This document shows positions 26,166-35,084 of a stretch of 64,000 nt of DNA, one piece after another. A program made the position numbers and the translations under genes. Source of the DNA: Streptacidiphilus jiangxiensis (lineage in GTDB: Bacteria > Actinomycetota > Actinomycetes > Streptomycetales > Streptomycetaceae); the NCBI RefSeq assembly GCF_900109465.1, contig NZ_FOAZ01000001.1, forward strand, positions 571,926-635,925, written 5' to 3'. Below the pieces are notes generated by a model that was not told the origin of the DNA, made no database searches, and saw nothing but the letters and a program-made list of their open reading frames with translations. Numbering within the stretch: position 1 is the stretch's first letter; each line of letters opens with the position of its first letter.

Positions 26166-26888
26166 TCAAAGGCGGCCCGTCTCCGGATTGCGAGCCGTGA
26201 GGCAGTAGATACCACCCGCCGGGTCCCGCATCACGATCCAGTGCCCGTGCTCGGCCACGAACGTCGCACCCAGCGACTCGTGCGCCTCCCGCGTCGCCCA
26301 GCGGTCCGCACAGGCGAGGTCGAGGTGGGTGCTGGTGGGGCCCGCCTCTCCGAGGCGGTGGAGGAGGATGCGGAACGGGAGCTCCGACGGGGGCTGGACG
26401 ACGACGAACTCCGGCCGGGAGCCCTTGGAGACCGTCCAGCCGGTGAGCTCCGTCCAGAACTCGGTCTCGGCGTCGAACGCGTCGGCGGGGAGGTCGATCG
26501 CGATCTGGTCCACCCGCGTGCCCGCGACCACCGGCGGACGCCGGTGCTCGCGGTGCCAGGGGACCACGCAGAACAGCTGGCCGCCGGGCGAGCGCAGCAC
26601 GCTCCACGCGCCGTGGTCGGCGATCCGCTCCGCACCGAGGGCCACCGCGTCGTCCGCCAGGGCGCGCGGGTTCTCGACCGCCAGGTCGAGGTGGCCGCCG
26701 TGGCTCTCGGCCACGGCCTGCAGTTTCAGGCAGGCGTTCGAGTTGTCCTTCGGCAGGAACGTCGCGAACTCGCCGTCGGCGCCGCGCGGGGCGGACAGCG
26801 TGGTGTCCGTCACCGCCGTCCAGAACTCGGCGGCAGCCGCCCAATGGTCACGGGGTCGGTCGACGAACGCGTACACCCAGCGGATCAT
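26166..26888 (-). CDS. VOC-superfamily protein, two glyoxalase-like domains
   Basis: 240 aa with two tandem vicinal-oxygen-chelate units of about 115 residues each (first WVYAFVDRPRDHWAAAAEFW ... SVLRSPGGQLFCVVPW; second QIAIDLPADAFDAETEFWTELTG ... IVMRDPAGGIYCLTARNP). Typical metal ligands are partly present (HLDLAV and HLDLAC histidines). Proteins of this type are usually annotated as glyoxalase/bleomycin-resistance-like with unknown substrates. It is a single gene that converges on lon. Confidence 0.82.
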   Translation of the reverse strand: MIRWVYAFVDRPRDHWAAAAEFWTAVTDTTLSAPRGADGEFATFLPKDNSNACLKLQAVAESHGGHLDLAVENPRALADDAVALGAERIADHGAWSVLRSPGGQLFCVVPWHREHRRPPVVAGTRVDQIAIDLPADAFDAETEFWTELTGWTVSKGSRPEFVVVQPPSELPFRILLHRLGEAGPTSTHLDLACADRWATREAHESLGATFVAEHGHWIVMRDPAGGIYCLTARNPETGRL

Positions 26889-27027
26889 GCTCGCAGCGTA
26901 GCCTCCGTCACACCCGCCCCGCCGGAAGAACCGGAACGGTCACAGACGCGTTCCCCACCTTGAGACGGGACCTGCGACAATGCCACGGTTCTCGGAACGT
27001 CGGTGGAGTGTTGGGTAGGAGCAGAGC

Positions 27028-28482
27028 ATGGGCGCACGAGGCTCGGGGAGCGCTACCGTGGCGCCAGGTGCGAAGCGCAGGCGGAATCTGGAGCTGACGC
27101 TGCTCCTGTTCGCGCTCGCCCTGTGTGGATTCGGGTACGCGAACGTCGACCTGGTGCTCAACGGCAGCCTGTCCGGAAGCTTCGCGGTGCAGATCGTCGG
27201 AGTCAGCCTGCTGGCCCTGGTGGCGCACCTGGCCGTGCGCAAGTGGGCGCCGTACGCCGACCCGCTGATGCTGCCCATCGCCGTGGCGCTGACCGGGCTC
27301 GGACTCGTGATGATCCACCGGTTGGACTTCTCGAACCACAAGGCCTACGGCTGGGCGCCCATGCTCCCGAACCAGCTGATGTGGACCGTGATCGCGCTGG
27401 TGGCCTTCGTGGGCCTGATAGCGGTGGTGAAACACCACCGCATGCTCGCCCGGTACACCTATCTGCTGATGGCCTCCTCGCTGGTGATGCTCGTCGCTCC
27501 CGCGTTCTTCGGCGCCGACACCTACGGCGCGCGCCGCTGGATCAAGATCGGCCCGCTTCAGTTCCAGCCTGGTGAGTTCACCAAGATCGCGATCGTCATC
27601 TTCTTCGCCAGCTACCTCATGGCCAACCGGGACGCGCTCGCCCTGGTCGGTCGCCGGGTGATCGGCATCAGCCTGCCGCGCGGGCGGAACCTCGGGCCGA
27701 TCCTGGTGGTCTGGGCGGTCAGCCTGGTCGTGCTGGTGGCCGAGTCCGACCTCGGCACCTCGCTGATCTTCTTCGGCGCCTTCATCGCGATGCTCTACAT
27801 CGCCACCCAGCGGACCGGGTGGCTCGTGGTCGGCGGACTGATGGCGCTGGGAGGCGCGACCGCGGCCGCCACGCTGGTGAGTCACGTGAAGTACCGCGTG
27901 AACAACTGGCTCGACCCGATGCTCTACTACAAGCTGACTCCCGAAGGGAAGAACCCGGTCGGCAGCTCGCCCCAGCTGGCCGAGTCGCTGTTCAGCTTCG
28001 GGCACGGCGGACTGCTGGGCACGGGGCTGGGGCAGGGCCAGTCGTGGCTGATCAAGTTCGCCGACGCCTCCGACTGGATCCTCTCCACGGTCGGCGAGGA
28101 GCTGGGTACGGCCGGCGTGATGGCGGTCCTGATCATGTACGTCCTGCTCACGCAGCGCGGGATGCGGGTCGCGGTCCGGCTGTCCGACCCCTTCGGCAAG
28201 CTGCTGGCCGCCGGTCTCTCGGCGACCCTCATCCTGCAGGTCTTCATCGTCGCGGGCGGCGTCACCGGGCTCATCCCGCAGACCGGTAAGGCGCTGCCGT
28301 TCCTCGCGCAGGGTGGCTCCGCGATGGTCGCGGCCTGGCTCAACGTCGCCCTGCTGATCAAGCTCAGTGACGCCGCCGGCCGCGCCGAGATGGAGCCCAA
28401 GCCGGACCCGAACGCGACGCTGACGATCTCCGCCGAGGAGATCGCCCGCGCCCACGCCGAGATGGAGCAGACCGGCAACTAG
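27028..28482 (+). CDS. FtsW/RodA/SpoVE-family SEDS protein
   Basis: 484 aa with about ten transmembrane helices beginning at residue 21. SEDS landmarks: YGARRWIKIGPLQFQPGEFTKIAIVIFFASYL, VVLVAESDLGTSLIFFGAF, NPVGSSPQLAESLFSFGHGGLLGTGLGQGQS and the ITGLIPQTGK-like block (VTGLIPQTGKALPFLAQGGSAM). SEDS proteins polymerise lipid II into glycan strands with a class B PBP. Streptomycetes have several paralogues for growth, division and sporulation. No PBP gene is adjacent, and the isolated position near lon fits the less-studied paralogue, so I do not name it ftsW or rodA. ATG 27028 is preceded by TAGGAG. Confidence 0.92.
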   Translation: MGARGSGSATVAPGAKRRRNLELTLLLFALALCGFGYANVDLVLNGSLSGSFAVQIVGVSLLALVAHLAVRKWAPYADPLMLPIAVALTGLGLVMIHRLDFSNHKAYGWAPMLPNQLMWTVIALVAFVGLIAVVKHHRMLARYTYLLMASSLVMLVAPAFFGADTYGARRWIKIGPLQFQPGEFTKIAIVIFFASYLMANRDALALVGRRVIGISLPRGRNLGPILVVWAVSLVVLVAESDLGTSLIFFGAFIAMLYIATQRTGWLVVGGLMALGGATAAATLVSHVKYRVNNWLDPMLYYKLTPEGKNPVGSSPQLAESLFSFGHGGLLGTGLGQGQSWLIKFADASDWILSTVGEELGTAGVMAVLIMYVLLTQRGMRVAVRLSDPFGKLLAAGLSATLILQVFIVAGGVTGLIPQTGKALPFLAQGGSAMVAAWLNVALLIKLSDAAGRAEMEPKPDPNATLTISAEEIARAHAEMEQTGN

Positions 28483-28545
28483 GCCCCTGCCGGACCGGCC
28501 CTGGCCCCTGCCGGACCGGCCCTGGCTCCCGCCGGGGTGGGCCTC
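28483..28545. repeat. Tandem 21-bp repeat between convergent genes
   Basis: A 21-bp unit (gcccctgccggaccgg plus flanks) is present twice exactly at 28482-28523 and once in degenerate form up to 28544. Each unit contains a small dyad (ccggaccgg). It fills the gap between the SEDS gene and the convergent YncE-like gene and may serve in termination. Confidence 0.6.
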
Positions 28546-29743
28546 AGCGGAAGATGCCGGTGTGGCCCAGCGAGTAGCGGCCCGGCTGTGGGTAGACGCA
28601 CAGTCCGTGCGGGCCGTCGCCCACGGGGATCTTCGCGAGCAGCTTCCCGTCCGCCGTGGACATCGCGTAGACGACGGAGTTGTAGCGGCCGGAGAGCCAC
28701 AGCACCTTGCCGTCGGCGGAGACCCCGCCCATGTCGGGACTGCCGCCGCCGGGGATCCACCACTTGTGGACGAGCTTGCCGGTCGCGAAGTCCAGGACCG
28801 AGACGGAGCCCTCGCCGCGGTTGGAGATGTAGAGCTGCTTGGAGTCGCGGCTGACGTAGAGGCCGTGGGCGCCGGCACCCGTCGGGAGCAGGACGGGCTT
28901 GGAGAAGGTGTCGCCGTTCAGCTCCCACACGCCGTTGGCGATCATGTCGGCGACGTACCAGGTCTTCCCGTCCGGGGAGATCTTCACGTCCTGCGGCATC
29001 GAGCCGGTCATCGGGATCTTCTGCTCGGCGACGATCTGCATCTTCGCCGTGTCGACCTTGAGCAGGTCGCCGGAGAACTCGCAGGAGACGATGAAGTACC
29101 GGCCGTCGGGGGAGAAGTCCGCGTGGTTGACCCCGTCGCACTGCGAGGGGATGGCCTTGACGGTCTTCATGGTGTGGGCGTCGCGGAAGACCAGCTGGTG
29201 GTCGGCCGAGGCCATCACGATCGCGTACTTGCCGTCGGGCGTGAAGTAGAGGTTGTACGGGTCGTGCACGTCCACCGTCCGGCCGGCCTTGCCGGTGGCG
29301 GGGTCGATCGGGGTGAGCGTGTTGCCGAGGTCGTTGTTGACCCACAGGGTCTTCAGGTCCCAGGAGGGCACGACGTGCTGCGGCTGGTCGCCGACCGGGA
29401 TGGTGTCGATGACCTTGTAGGTGGCCGGGTCGATCACGGTGACCGTGTTGGAGAGCGTGTTGGGCACGTAGACGCGCGAGGGGAAGTCCTTCACCACCGG
29501 TGACAGCTGGTTCGGCCGGTCGGCCGCGTACACGTCCTTCGGGTCGAGCAGCGGCGGCATGCCGGGCAGGCTCGCGTCGCCGCTCTTGGCCTGGACGGAG
29601 GCCGCCGCCGGCCCCGTCGAGGCGGCCTGCTTCGGGGCGTTCACCGCGTTGCCGGTGGCCGGGCCGACGGAGGTGCAGGCGGTGGTCACCAGCAGGGTGG
29701 CGGCGCTCAGGGCGGCAGCGGTGGCGAGGTGGTGAGTGCGCAT
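28544..29743 (-). CDS. YncE-like beta-propeller lipoprotein/secreted protein
   Basis: 399 aa. The N-terminus is a signal peptide (MRTHHLATAAALSAATLLVTTAC) with a cysteine at 23 that could be lipidated, though the -3 residue is Thr and not the usual Leu. The rest is a seven-bladed YVTN-type propeller with repeated RVYVPNTLSNTVTVIDPATYKVIDTIPVGDQPQHV-like blades, each about 40-45 residues. Such proteins bind DNA, metals or partners in other bacteria, but no function can be assigned here. Its start codon overlaps the stop of the deacetylase-like gene (TGATG), so the two are coupled. Confidence 0.85.
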   Translation of the reverse strand: MRTHHLATAAALSAATLLVTTACTSVGPATGNAVNAPKQAASTGPAAASVQAKSGDASLPGMPPLLDPKDVYAADRPNQLSPVVKDFPSRVYVPNTLSNTVTVIDPATYKVIDTIPVGDQPQHVVPSWDLKTLWVNNDLGNTLTPIDPATGKAGRTVDVHDPYNLYFTPDGKYAIVMASADHQLVFRDAHTMKTVKAIPSQCDGVNHADFSPDGRYFIVSCEFSGDLLKVDTAKMQIVAEQKIPMTGSMPQDVKISPDGKTWYVADMIANGVWELNGDTFSKPVLLPTGAGAHGLYVSRDSKQLYISNRGEGSVSVLDFATGKLVHKWWIPGGGSPDMGGVSADGKVLWLSGRYNSVVYAMSTADGKLLAKIPVGDGPHGLCVYPQPGRYSLGHTGIFR

Positions 29744-30537
29744 CAGCTCAGCAGCTCCGAGGTGGTGACAGCGCGCAGGCCGCGCTGCCGAAGGCCGTCA
29801 AGGATCGCGGGCAGTGCGGCGACGGTGCCGGTGTGCCCGAAGTGCAGCGAGACCACCGACCCGGCTCGGGTCCGGCTCAGCACCGTGCGGGTGACGGCGC
29901 TCGCACCGGGGTCGGTGTAGTCGAGGGAGTCCACGTCGTAGGAGAGGCAGTGGGCGTAGCCGGCCCGGCGGGCCTGCGCCGCCACGACGGCGGTGCAGTC
30001 CTGCGCCTGCGAGGGCCGGAACCAGGTGCCGATGGAGCCGGTCAGCTGCCGCAGGCGCTGCGCGCAGCGGGCGATCTCGGCGTAGGCGGCGTCGGCGGAG
30101 AGCGTGGAGATCGCGACGTGGTTCTGCGTGTGGTTGCCCAGCTCGTGGCCCCCGTCGAGGATGCGCTTCGCCAGGTCCGGGTAGCTGTCCAGCCAGCTGC
30201 CGACGGCCATCACGGTGACCTTGGCGTCCGCCCGCTCCGCCTCGGCGAGGAGGGAGCGTGCGACGGCCGGATCGCCCTGGCCGTGGAAGGTGAGCGCGAC
30301 TCGGTCCGTGGTGGTCGGCCCGGAGCGGATCTCGAACGGTAGCCCGGCGGCGACGGCCGCGACCGTCGCCTTCGGGGTGGGAGTCGGCGTCGCGGTCGGC
30401 GTGCGCGAGGGCAGCGCGTCGGTGCCGCCCGCGGACGAGTCCGAGGACTTCGCGGGGCTTCCGCAGGCGCTCAACAGGGACGCGGCGGCACCGAGGGTGG
30501 CGGCGCGGAGGACATGGCGTCGGTCCAGGGGGCTCAC
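29743..30537 (-). CDS. Polysaccharide deacetylase-family lipoprotein with altered motif 1
   Basis: 264 aa from GTG 30537. Signal peptide with a good lipobox (LLSAC, lipidated C25), a Ser/Thr/Pro spacer with TPTPTPK (38-60), then a NodB-homology domain. The metal-binding H-x3-H is present (H136-T-Q-N-H140), but motif 1, normally TFDDGP with the catalytic base and a metal ligand, reads TFHGQGDP (83-90). Both aspartates are lost at their usual positions, although D89 lies close by. The motif-3 region is FRPSQAQ. It may be a catalytically changed or carbohydrate-binding member. It is co-translated with the YncE-like gene and is probably outside the membrane. Confidence 0.8.
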   Translation of the reverse strand: MSPLDRRHVLRAATLGAAASLLSACGSPAKSSDSSAGGTDALPSRTPTATPTPTPKATVAAVAAGLPFEIRSGPTTTDRVALTFHGQGDPAVARSLLAEAERADAKVTVMAVGSWLDSYPDLAKRILDGGHELGNHTQNHVAISTLSADAAYAEIARCAQRLRQLTGSIGTWFRPSQAQDCTAVVAAQARRAGYAHCLSYDVDSLDYTDPGASAVTRTVLSRTRAGSVVSLHFGHTGTVAALPAILDGLRQRGLRAVTTSELLS

Positions 30538-30639
30538 CGTCCCGACGATATGCAGAACGTCACATATCCGCGCGTCGAGATTCTGACGGACGATCGGAGT
30601 CGGCAGTCGGCCCGAACGTGGATGGAACAAGGAGTACAG

Positions 30640-31446
30640 GTGCTCACCAGTGACCGGAAAGAGCTTCCATTCGGCGTCCCGGGACTGCGGGTCTTCCTGG
30701 GTGACGACGGTGTCGCGGTGCTCCTGCTGGACCGGCCGGAGAAGAAGAACGCCCTGACCCGCGCCCAGTGGGAGGCGCTGCCGGAGCTGCTCACCCGCTT
30801 GGAGCAGGAGCCCGGCCTGCGGGTGCTGCTTCTGACAGGCACCGGCGGTGCGTTCTCGGCCGGGGCGGACATCGGCGAGCTGGCCGGTGTCTACGCCAGC
30901 CCCGAGGCCGCCGACGAGTACCACGCCGTCAACGTGGCGGCGGAGAGCGCGCTCGCGGCCTTCCCGCACCCGACTCTCGCGGTCGTGGACGGCCCCTGCG
31001 TGGGCGGCGGTTGCCAGCTCGCCGTCGCCTGCGATCTGCGCTTCGCCGCCTCCGGCGCCCGGTTCGGGATCACCCCGGCCAAGCTCGGGATCGTCTATCC
31101 GGCCGTGCCGACGGCACGCCTGGCCAGGCTGGTCGGCCCGGCCCGGGCGAAGTACCTGCTCTACTCCGCCGAACTGGTGACGGCGGACCAGGCGCTGGTC
31201 TTCGGCCTGGTCGACGAGGTGGCGCCGGAGGGGCAGTCGGTGCAGGAACGGGCGCTCGCCTTCGCCCGGGTGCTGGCCTCCCGCTCGGCGCAGACGCAGG
31301 GGGCGGTCAAGGACGTCGTCGACGCGGTCGTCACCGGCGGGGACGCGCAGGCCGCGGTCGCTCCGTGGGAGCGCGCGTCCCGGACCACGCCCGACGTGCG
31401 GGAGGGCCTGGCCGCCTTCCTCGAGCGCCGCGCGCCCCGGTTCTGA
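30640..31446 (+). CDS. Enoyl-CoA hydratase/isomerase (crotonase) family protein
   Basis: 268 aa. GTG 30640 was chosen because AAGGAG lies 5 nt upstream; an ATG at 30622 would precede that ribosome site. Crotonase fold with RPEKKNALT, the oxyanion-hole loop GGAFSAGADIGEL and the second loop GPCVGGGCQLAVACDLRFA. The two catalytic glutamates of true hydratases are not evident: the position of the first is Gln (GGCQLA) and the second block reads GITPAKLGIVYP. It may therefore be an isomerase, hydrolase or decarboxylase of an acyl-CoA thioester. It is divergent from the deacetylase/YncE pair and has no fatty-acid genes beside it. Confidence 0.82.
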   Translation: MLTSDRKELPFGVPGLRVFLGDDGVAVLLLDRPEKKNALTRAQWEALPELLTRLEQEPGLRVLLLTGTGGAFSAGADIGELAGVYASPEAADEYHAVNVAAESALAAFPHPTLAVVDGPCVGGGCQLAVACDLRFAASGARFGITPAKLGIVYPAVPTARLARLVGPARAKYLLYSAELVTADQALVFGLVDEVAPEGQSVQERALAFARVLASRSAQTQGAVKDVVDAVVTGGDAQAAVAPWERASRTTPDVREGLAAFLERRAPRF

Positions 31447-31546
31447 GTCGCTGCTCGTCGGCGCGCCTGCGCTTTCGCCGCCTGTCCGGAAAATAGCTTG
31501 ATGTCCGTTTCCTGCTCGTGCGGATCGGAACGGACGGACGGACCTG

Positions 31547-32644
31547 ATGGCCAGTGGAGTGACCGGAAGCAGGGGCCCCGGCGGTCGCCGCGGCTTCCTC
31601 GCCGAACTCAAGGACGCCGTCAACGGCCGCACCGCGATGCTGGTCATCGCGGTGCTGGCGCTCCAGCTCGGCTTCATCGTGTCGTACATCGGCGCGCTGC
31701 ATCACCCGTACCCGTACAAGGCCTCGATCGGGGTCGTCGCGCCGCCGCAGATCAGCCCCAAGCTGGTGGCCGGCCTCAACGGGCTGCCCAAGCAGGTCCT
31801 CGACGCCAAGCCGGTCGCCGACCAGGCGACCGCGGTCGGTCAGATCAAGGACCAGAAGCTCTACACCGCGCTGGTGTTCAATCCGACCGGCACGCAGGAC
31901 ACCCTGCTCGTGGCCAATGCCTCCGGTCCGGCGCTGGCCACGGCCGTGACCCAGATCGTCACCCAGGTCGAGACGCAGCAGGGCCGCACCGTCGTGGTCA
32001 AGGACGTCGTGCCGCTGGCGGCGGGCGACGCCGAGGGTCTCTCCTCCTTCTACCTCGCCGTCGGCTGGTGCGTCGGCGGCTACCTGGTCGCCTCCCTGCT
32101 CGGTATCAGCGCGGGTACCCGTCCGGCGAACGCGCAGCGCGCGGTCATCCGCCTCGGCGCGCTCCTGCTGTACTCGCTGGCCGCGGGGTTGGGTGGGGCG
32201 ATCATCGCGGGCCCGATCCTCAACGCGCTCCCGGGCAGCATCGTCGCGCTGTGGGGCGTCGGCACGATGGTCGTGTTCGGGGTGGGTGCGGTGACGATGG
32301 CGCTGGAGTGCTTCTTCGACGTCATCGGCATCGGGATCGCGGTGCTGCTCTTCGTCATCCTCGGCAACCCGAGTGCGGGCGGCGTCTTCCCGCCCCCGCT
32401 GATGCCGCCGTTCTGGCGTGCGATCGGCCCCTGGCTCCCCAACGGGGCCGGGACCGACCTCAACCGCTCCATCGCGTACTTCCACGGCACGGATGTGCTC
32501 CGCCCACTGCTGGTCCTGTCGGCGTGGATCGTGGTCGGCGTCGCGCTGACGATGGTCGCCTCCATCGTCCGCCCGGGCACGGGCCGCGCGGACCTCCCGA
32601 AGCCGGAGGCGGCGCCCGAGCCGGAGGCGGCGCTGGAGGCGTAG
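31547..32644 (+). CDS. YhgE/Pip- or ABC-2-like membrane protein
   Basis: 365 aa. One membrane helix at about 30-50 is followed by an extracytoplasmic domain of roughly 120 residues (KASIGVVAPPQISPKLVAGLNGLPKQ), then about five to six helices from residue 165 onward, and an acidic Pro/Glu tail. This topology is that of ABC-2-type or YhgE/Pip-like permeases. No ATPase gene is next to it, so an exporter role is not demonstrated. ATG 31547 follows GGACGGACCTG. It converges on the large permease gene with only 10 bp between the stops. Confidence 0.65.
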   Translation: MASGVTGSRGPGGRRGFLAELKDAVNGRTAMLVIAVLALQLGFIVSYIGALHHPYPYKASIGVVAPPQISPKLVAGLNGLPKQVLDAKPVADQATAVGQIKDQKLYTALVFNPTGTQDTLLVANASGPALATAVTQIVTQVETQQGRTVVVKDVVPLAAGDAEGLSSFYLAVGWCVGGYLVASLLGISAGTRPANAQRAVIRLGALLLYSLAAGLGGAIIAGPILNALPGSIVALWGVGTMVVFGVGAVTMALECFFDVIGIGIAVLLFVILGNPSAGGVFPPPLMPPFWRAIGPWLPNGAGTDLNRSIAYFHGTDVLRPLLVLSAWIVVGVALTMVASIVRPGTGRADLPKPEAAPEPEAALEA

Positions 32645-32654
32645 CCCCTGGTGG

Positions 32655-35084
32655 TTACTCGGTGCGCAACGCCACCGCGGTGCGGGTGCGGGCAGCCCAG
32701 CCGGCGGGGAGGAGCGCGCTGAGGACCGCGATCAGCAGCCCGCCGATGCCCAGCAGGATCAGCGCGGGCGCCTGGTAGACGTCCAGGACGGACGCCGGCA
32801 GCCGCAGCCCCGCGCTGTTGCCCATCGCGGGGACGACGATCCGCTGGAGGGCCACCCCGAGCGGGACACCGACCGCGCCGCCGACGAGGCCGACGACCGT
32901 GATGGAGGCGATCACCATCGCCACCGTCTGGCGCGGCGTCATGCCGAGGGCCTTGACGACGCCGAGGTCGTGCACCCGCTCGCGGGTGTCCAGCACCACC
33001 GTGTTGAGGACGCCCAGGCCGGCGACCAGCACCAGCACCAGGGTCAGCAGCCCGGTCAGCGCGTCCAGCATGATCAGCAGCTGGCTCGCGCCGCCGCCGT
33101 CGCCGACCTGGGCGATCGCGCCGGTCGGCTTCAGCGCGGTGTTGAGCGCGTTGGTGTAGGCGTTCCTGTCGGTGCCGGGGGCGAGCTTGATGGAGAAGTA
33201 CTCGGCGTGCAGGTTCGGCTCGGCGGAGGCGAGCGTACGGGCGTCGGTGAGCAGGGCCATGCCCTGGTTCTTGGTGACGAAGACCTCCCCGGTGATCTTC
33301 ACCGTGATGGCCTTCCCGTGGTCGGTGAGCTGGACGGTGTCGCCGACCTTGGTGCCCGTCGCGGTCAGGAAGGGCGTCGGGGCGACGGCCTCGCCGGGGC
33401 GGGTGAACCAGGAGCCGCTGACCATCTGGTAGCCGGCCCAGGACGCGTCGCCGACGAACGCGGTGACCTGCACGCTGCCGGTGGTCCCGGCCGCGGTGAC
33501 CTGGGTCTGCGCGGTGCCGAACCAGGCGCGGGTGCCGGACTGGGCCTGGATCGCGCGGGTCATCGCGCCGGTGTCGACGCTGCCGGGAGTGGTGCTCGCG
33601 GAGACGCTGCCGCCGGCTGTGCCGCCGACCTGGGCCCCTCCAGGAGCGGCCCCGGGCCCGGAGCCTGCGCCGGGAGGCGCGGAGGTGAGGACGGTGACGT
33701 CGGCGGTGGAGGCCTTGGAGTCCTGGATCCGCTGGAGCGACGTACCGAGCCCGAAGGCGAAGGTGACGGCGGCGGCGCCGAACAGGATCGCGGTGACCAT
33801 CGCGATCGCCCGGGCCGGGCGGGCGAACGGCTGGGCCAGACCCAGCGTCACCGCGCGGGGGAGCGGCAGTGCCCGGGCGACGCGGGCGGCGCGCCGGCCG
33901 CGTCCGCTGCGCGGGGTACGGCCGACGGCGAGCGCGTCCACGGTGCGCAGCCGCCCGGCGCGCAGCGCGGTGACCAGCGCCGTCGCCGAGACCATGAGCA
34001 GGACGCCGGCGACGACCGCGAGGTCGACCGAGGGGGCGACGGTCAGTGAGGTGGTGCCGTAGACCTGCTCGGTGGCGGCGAGGATCTGGGCCGCCACCAG
34101 GTTGCCGAGGACGGCACCGATCAGGGTGCCGATCGCGGCGGGGATCAGGGCCTGGCCCATGTAGGCACGGACGACCTGACCGGGGGTGAAGCCGATCGCC
34201 TTGAGGATGCCGATCCGGCGGGTGCCCGAGCCGACGGCCCCGGCGACCACGTTGCCGACGATGAGCACCGACATCAGCACGCCCAGCAGGCCGAAGGCGG
34301 TGAGGAACGGGATGAAGATGCCGGTGCTGCTGTCGTCGCTGTTCTTCACGTCCAGCCAGCTGCGGGTGCCGCTGATCGCGCCGGACGGGAGGGAGGCAGC
34401 AACGGCGGAGCGGTCGGCGGCGAGCTGGGCGGCGGTGCTCGCGGACGAGAAGCGGTAGAGCATCTGCCAGCCGGTGTCGGCCCCCTTGGCGGACGCCAGG
34501 CCGGACACGTCGCCGGGTTCGACCCAGCCGTCCGCGGTGCGGCTGACGGACCGGGCGACGCCGACCACCTGGAGCTCGGTCGTGCCACCGGACGCGTTCG
34601 GGAAGTCGACCTTCTGTCCGACGGAGATCTCGGGCCCGGAGTAGTCGGCGGAGACGACGATCTGCCCGGGGCCGGAGAGCCAGTGGCCTGCGGTCAGGCT
34701 CACGTCGTCGACCGGCCCGCCCGCGTTCGCGCGGCCGACGAGCTTCATCGGGTCGATGCTCATGCCGGCGGGCAGGGTGAGCCCGACGACGCTGCCGGGG
34801 CTCGCCGTGACGGTGGCGAACGGGCCCGCGGACGCGGTGACCCCGGAGGCGTGGGCGCTCGCGTCCAGCTCGGCGGCGGTCGCCTTCGCGGAGTCGAACT
34901 GGGCGGCCAGGTGGGCGCCGTTCTGCTGGGCGAAGGCGTGGTCGAACGGGGCGTTGGAGGCCACCAGCAGCGAGCCGCCCAGGACCGAGGCGGTCACCGC
35001 CATCATCGAGGCCAGGCCGGTGACGACCGTCTGCACCCTGCGGCGGCGGACACCCGCCCCCATCACCGTGCGAAGCGCGCTCAT
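32655..35084 (-). CDS. MacB/FtsX-type ABC transporter permease
   Basis: 809 aa. It has an N-terminal helix (about 20-42), a large extracytoplasmic domain, three helices (about 255-385), a cytoplasmic loop, a further helix and extracytoplasmic domain, and a final FtsX block (VLNTVVLDTRERVHDLGVVKALGMTPRQTVAMV). This is the duplicated FtsX layout of actinobacterial permeases. The start codon overlaps the ATPase stop (ATGA at 35081-35084), so the two make one transporter. Such pairs export peptides, lipids or antibiotics, or act as mechanotransmitters. The divergent NarL-type two-component pair is the likely regulator. Confidence 0.9.
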   Translation of the reverse strand: MSALRTVMGAGVRRRRVQTVVTGLASMMAVTASVLGGSLLVASNAPFDHAFAQQNGAHLAAQFDSAKATAAELDASAHASGVTASAGPFATVTASPGSVVGLTLPAGMSIDPMKLVGRANAGGPVDDVSLTAGHWLSGPGQIVVSADYSGPEISVGQKVDFPNASGGTTELQVVGVARSVSRTADGWVEPGDVSGLASAKGADTGWQMLYRFSSASTAAQLAADRSAVAASLPSGAISGTRSWLDVKNSDDSSTGIFIPFLTAFGLLGVLMSVLIVGNVVAGAVGSGTRRIGILKAIGFTPGQVVRAYMGQALIPAAIGTLIGAVLGNLVAAQILAATEQVYGTTSLTVAPSVDLAVVAGVLLMVSATALVTALRAGRLRTVDALAVGRTPRSGRGRRAARVARALPLPRAVTLGLAQPFARPARAIAMVTAILFGAAAVTFAFGLGTSLQRIQDSKASTADVTVLTSAPPGAGSGPGAAPGGAQVGGTAGGSVSASTTPGSVDTGAMTRAIQAQSGTRAWFGTAQTQVTAAGTTGSVQVTAFVGDASWAGYQMVSGSWFTRPGEAVAPTPFLTATGTKVGDTVQLTDHGKAITVKITGEVFVTKNQGMALLTDARTLASAEPNLHAEYFSIKLAPGTDRNAYTNALNTALKPTGAIAQVGDGGGASQLLIMLDALTGLLTLVLVLVAGLGVLNTVVLDTRERVHDLGVVKALGMTPRQTVAMVIASITVVGLVGGAVGVPLGVALQRIVVPAMGNSAGLRLPASVLDVYQAPALILLGIGGLLIAVLSALLPAGWAARTRTAVALRTE

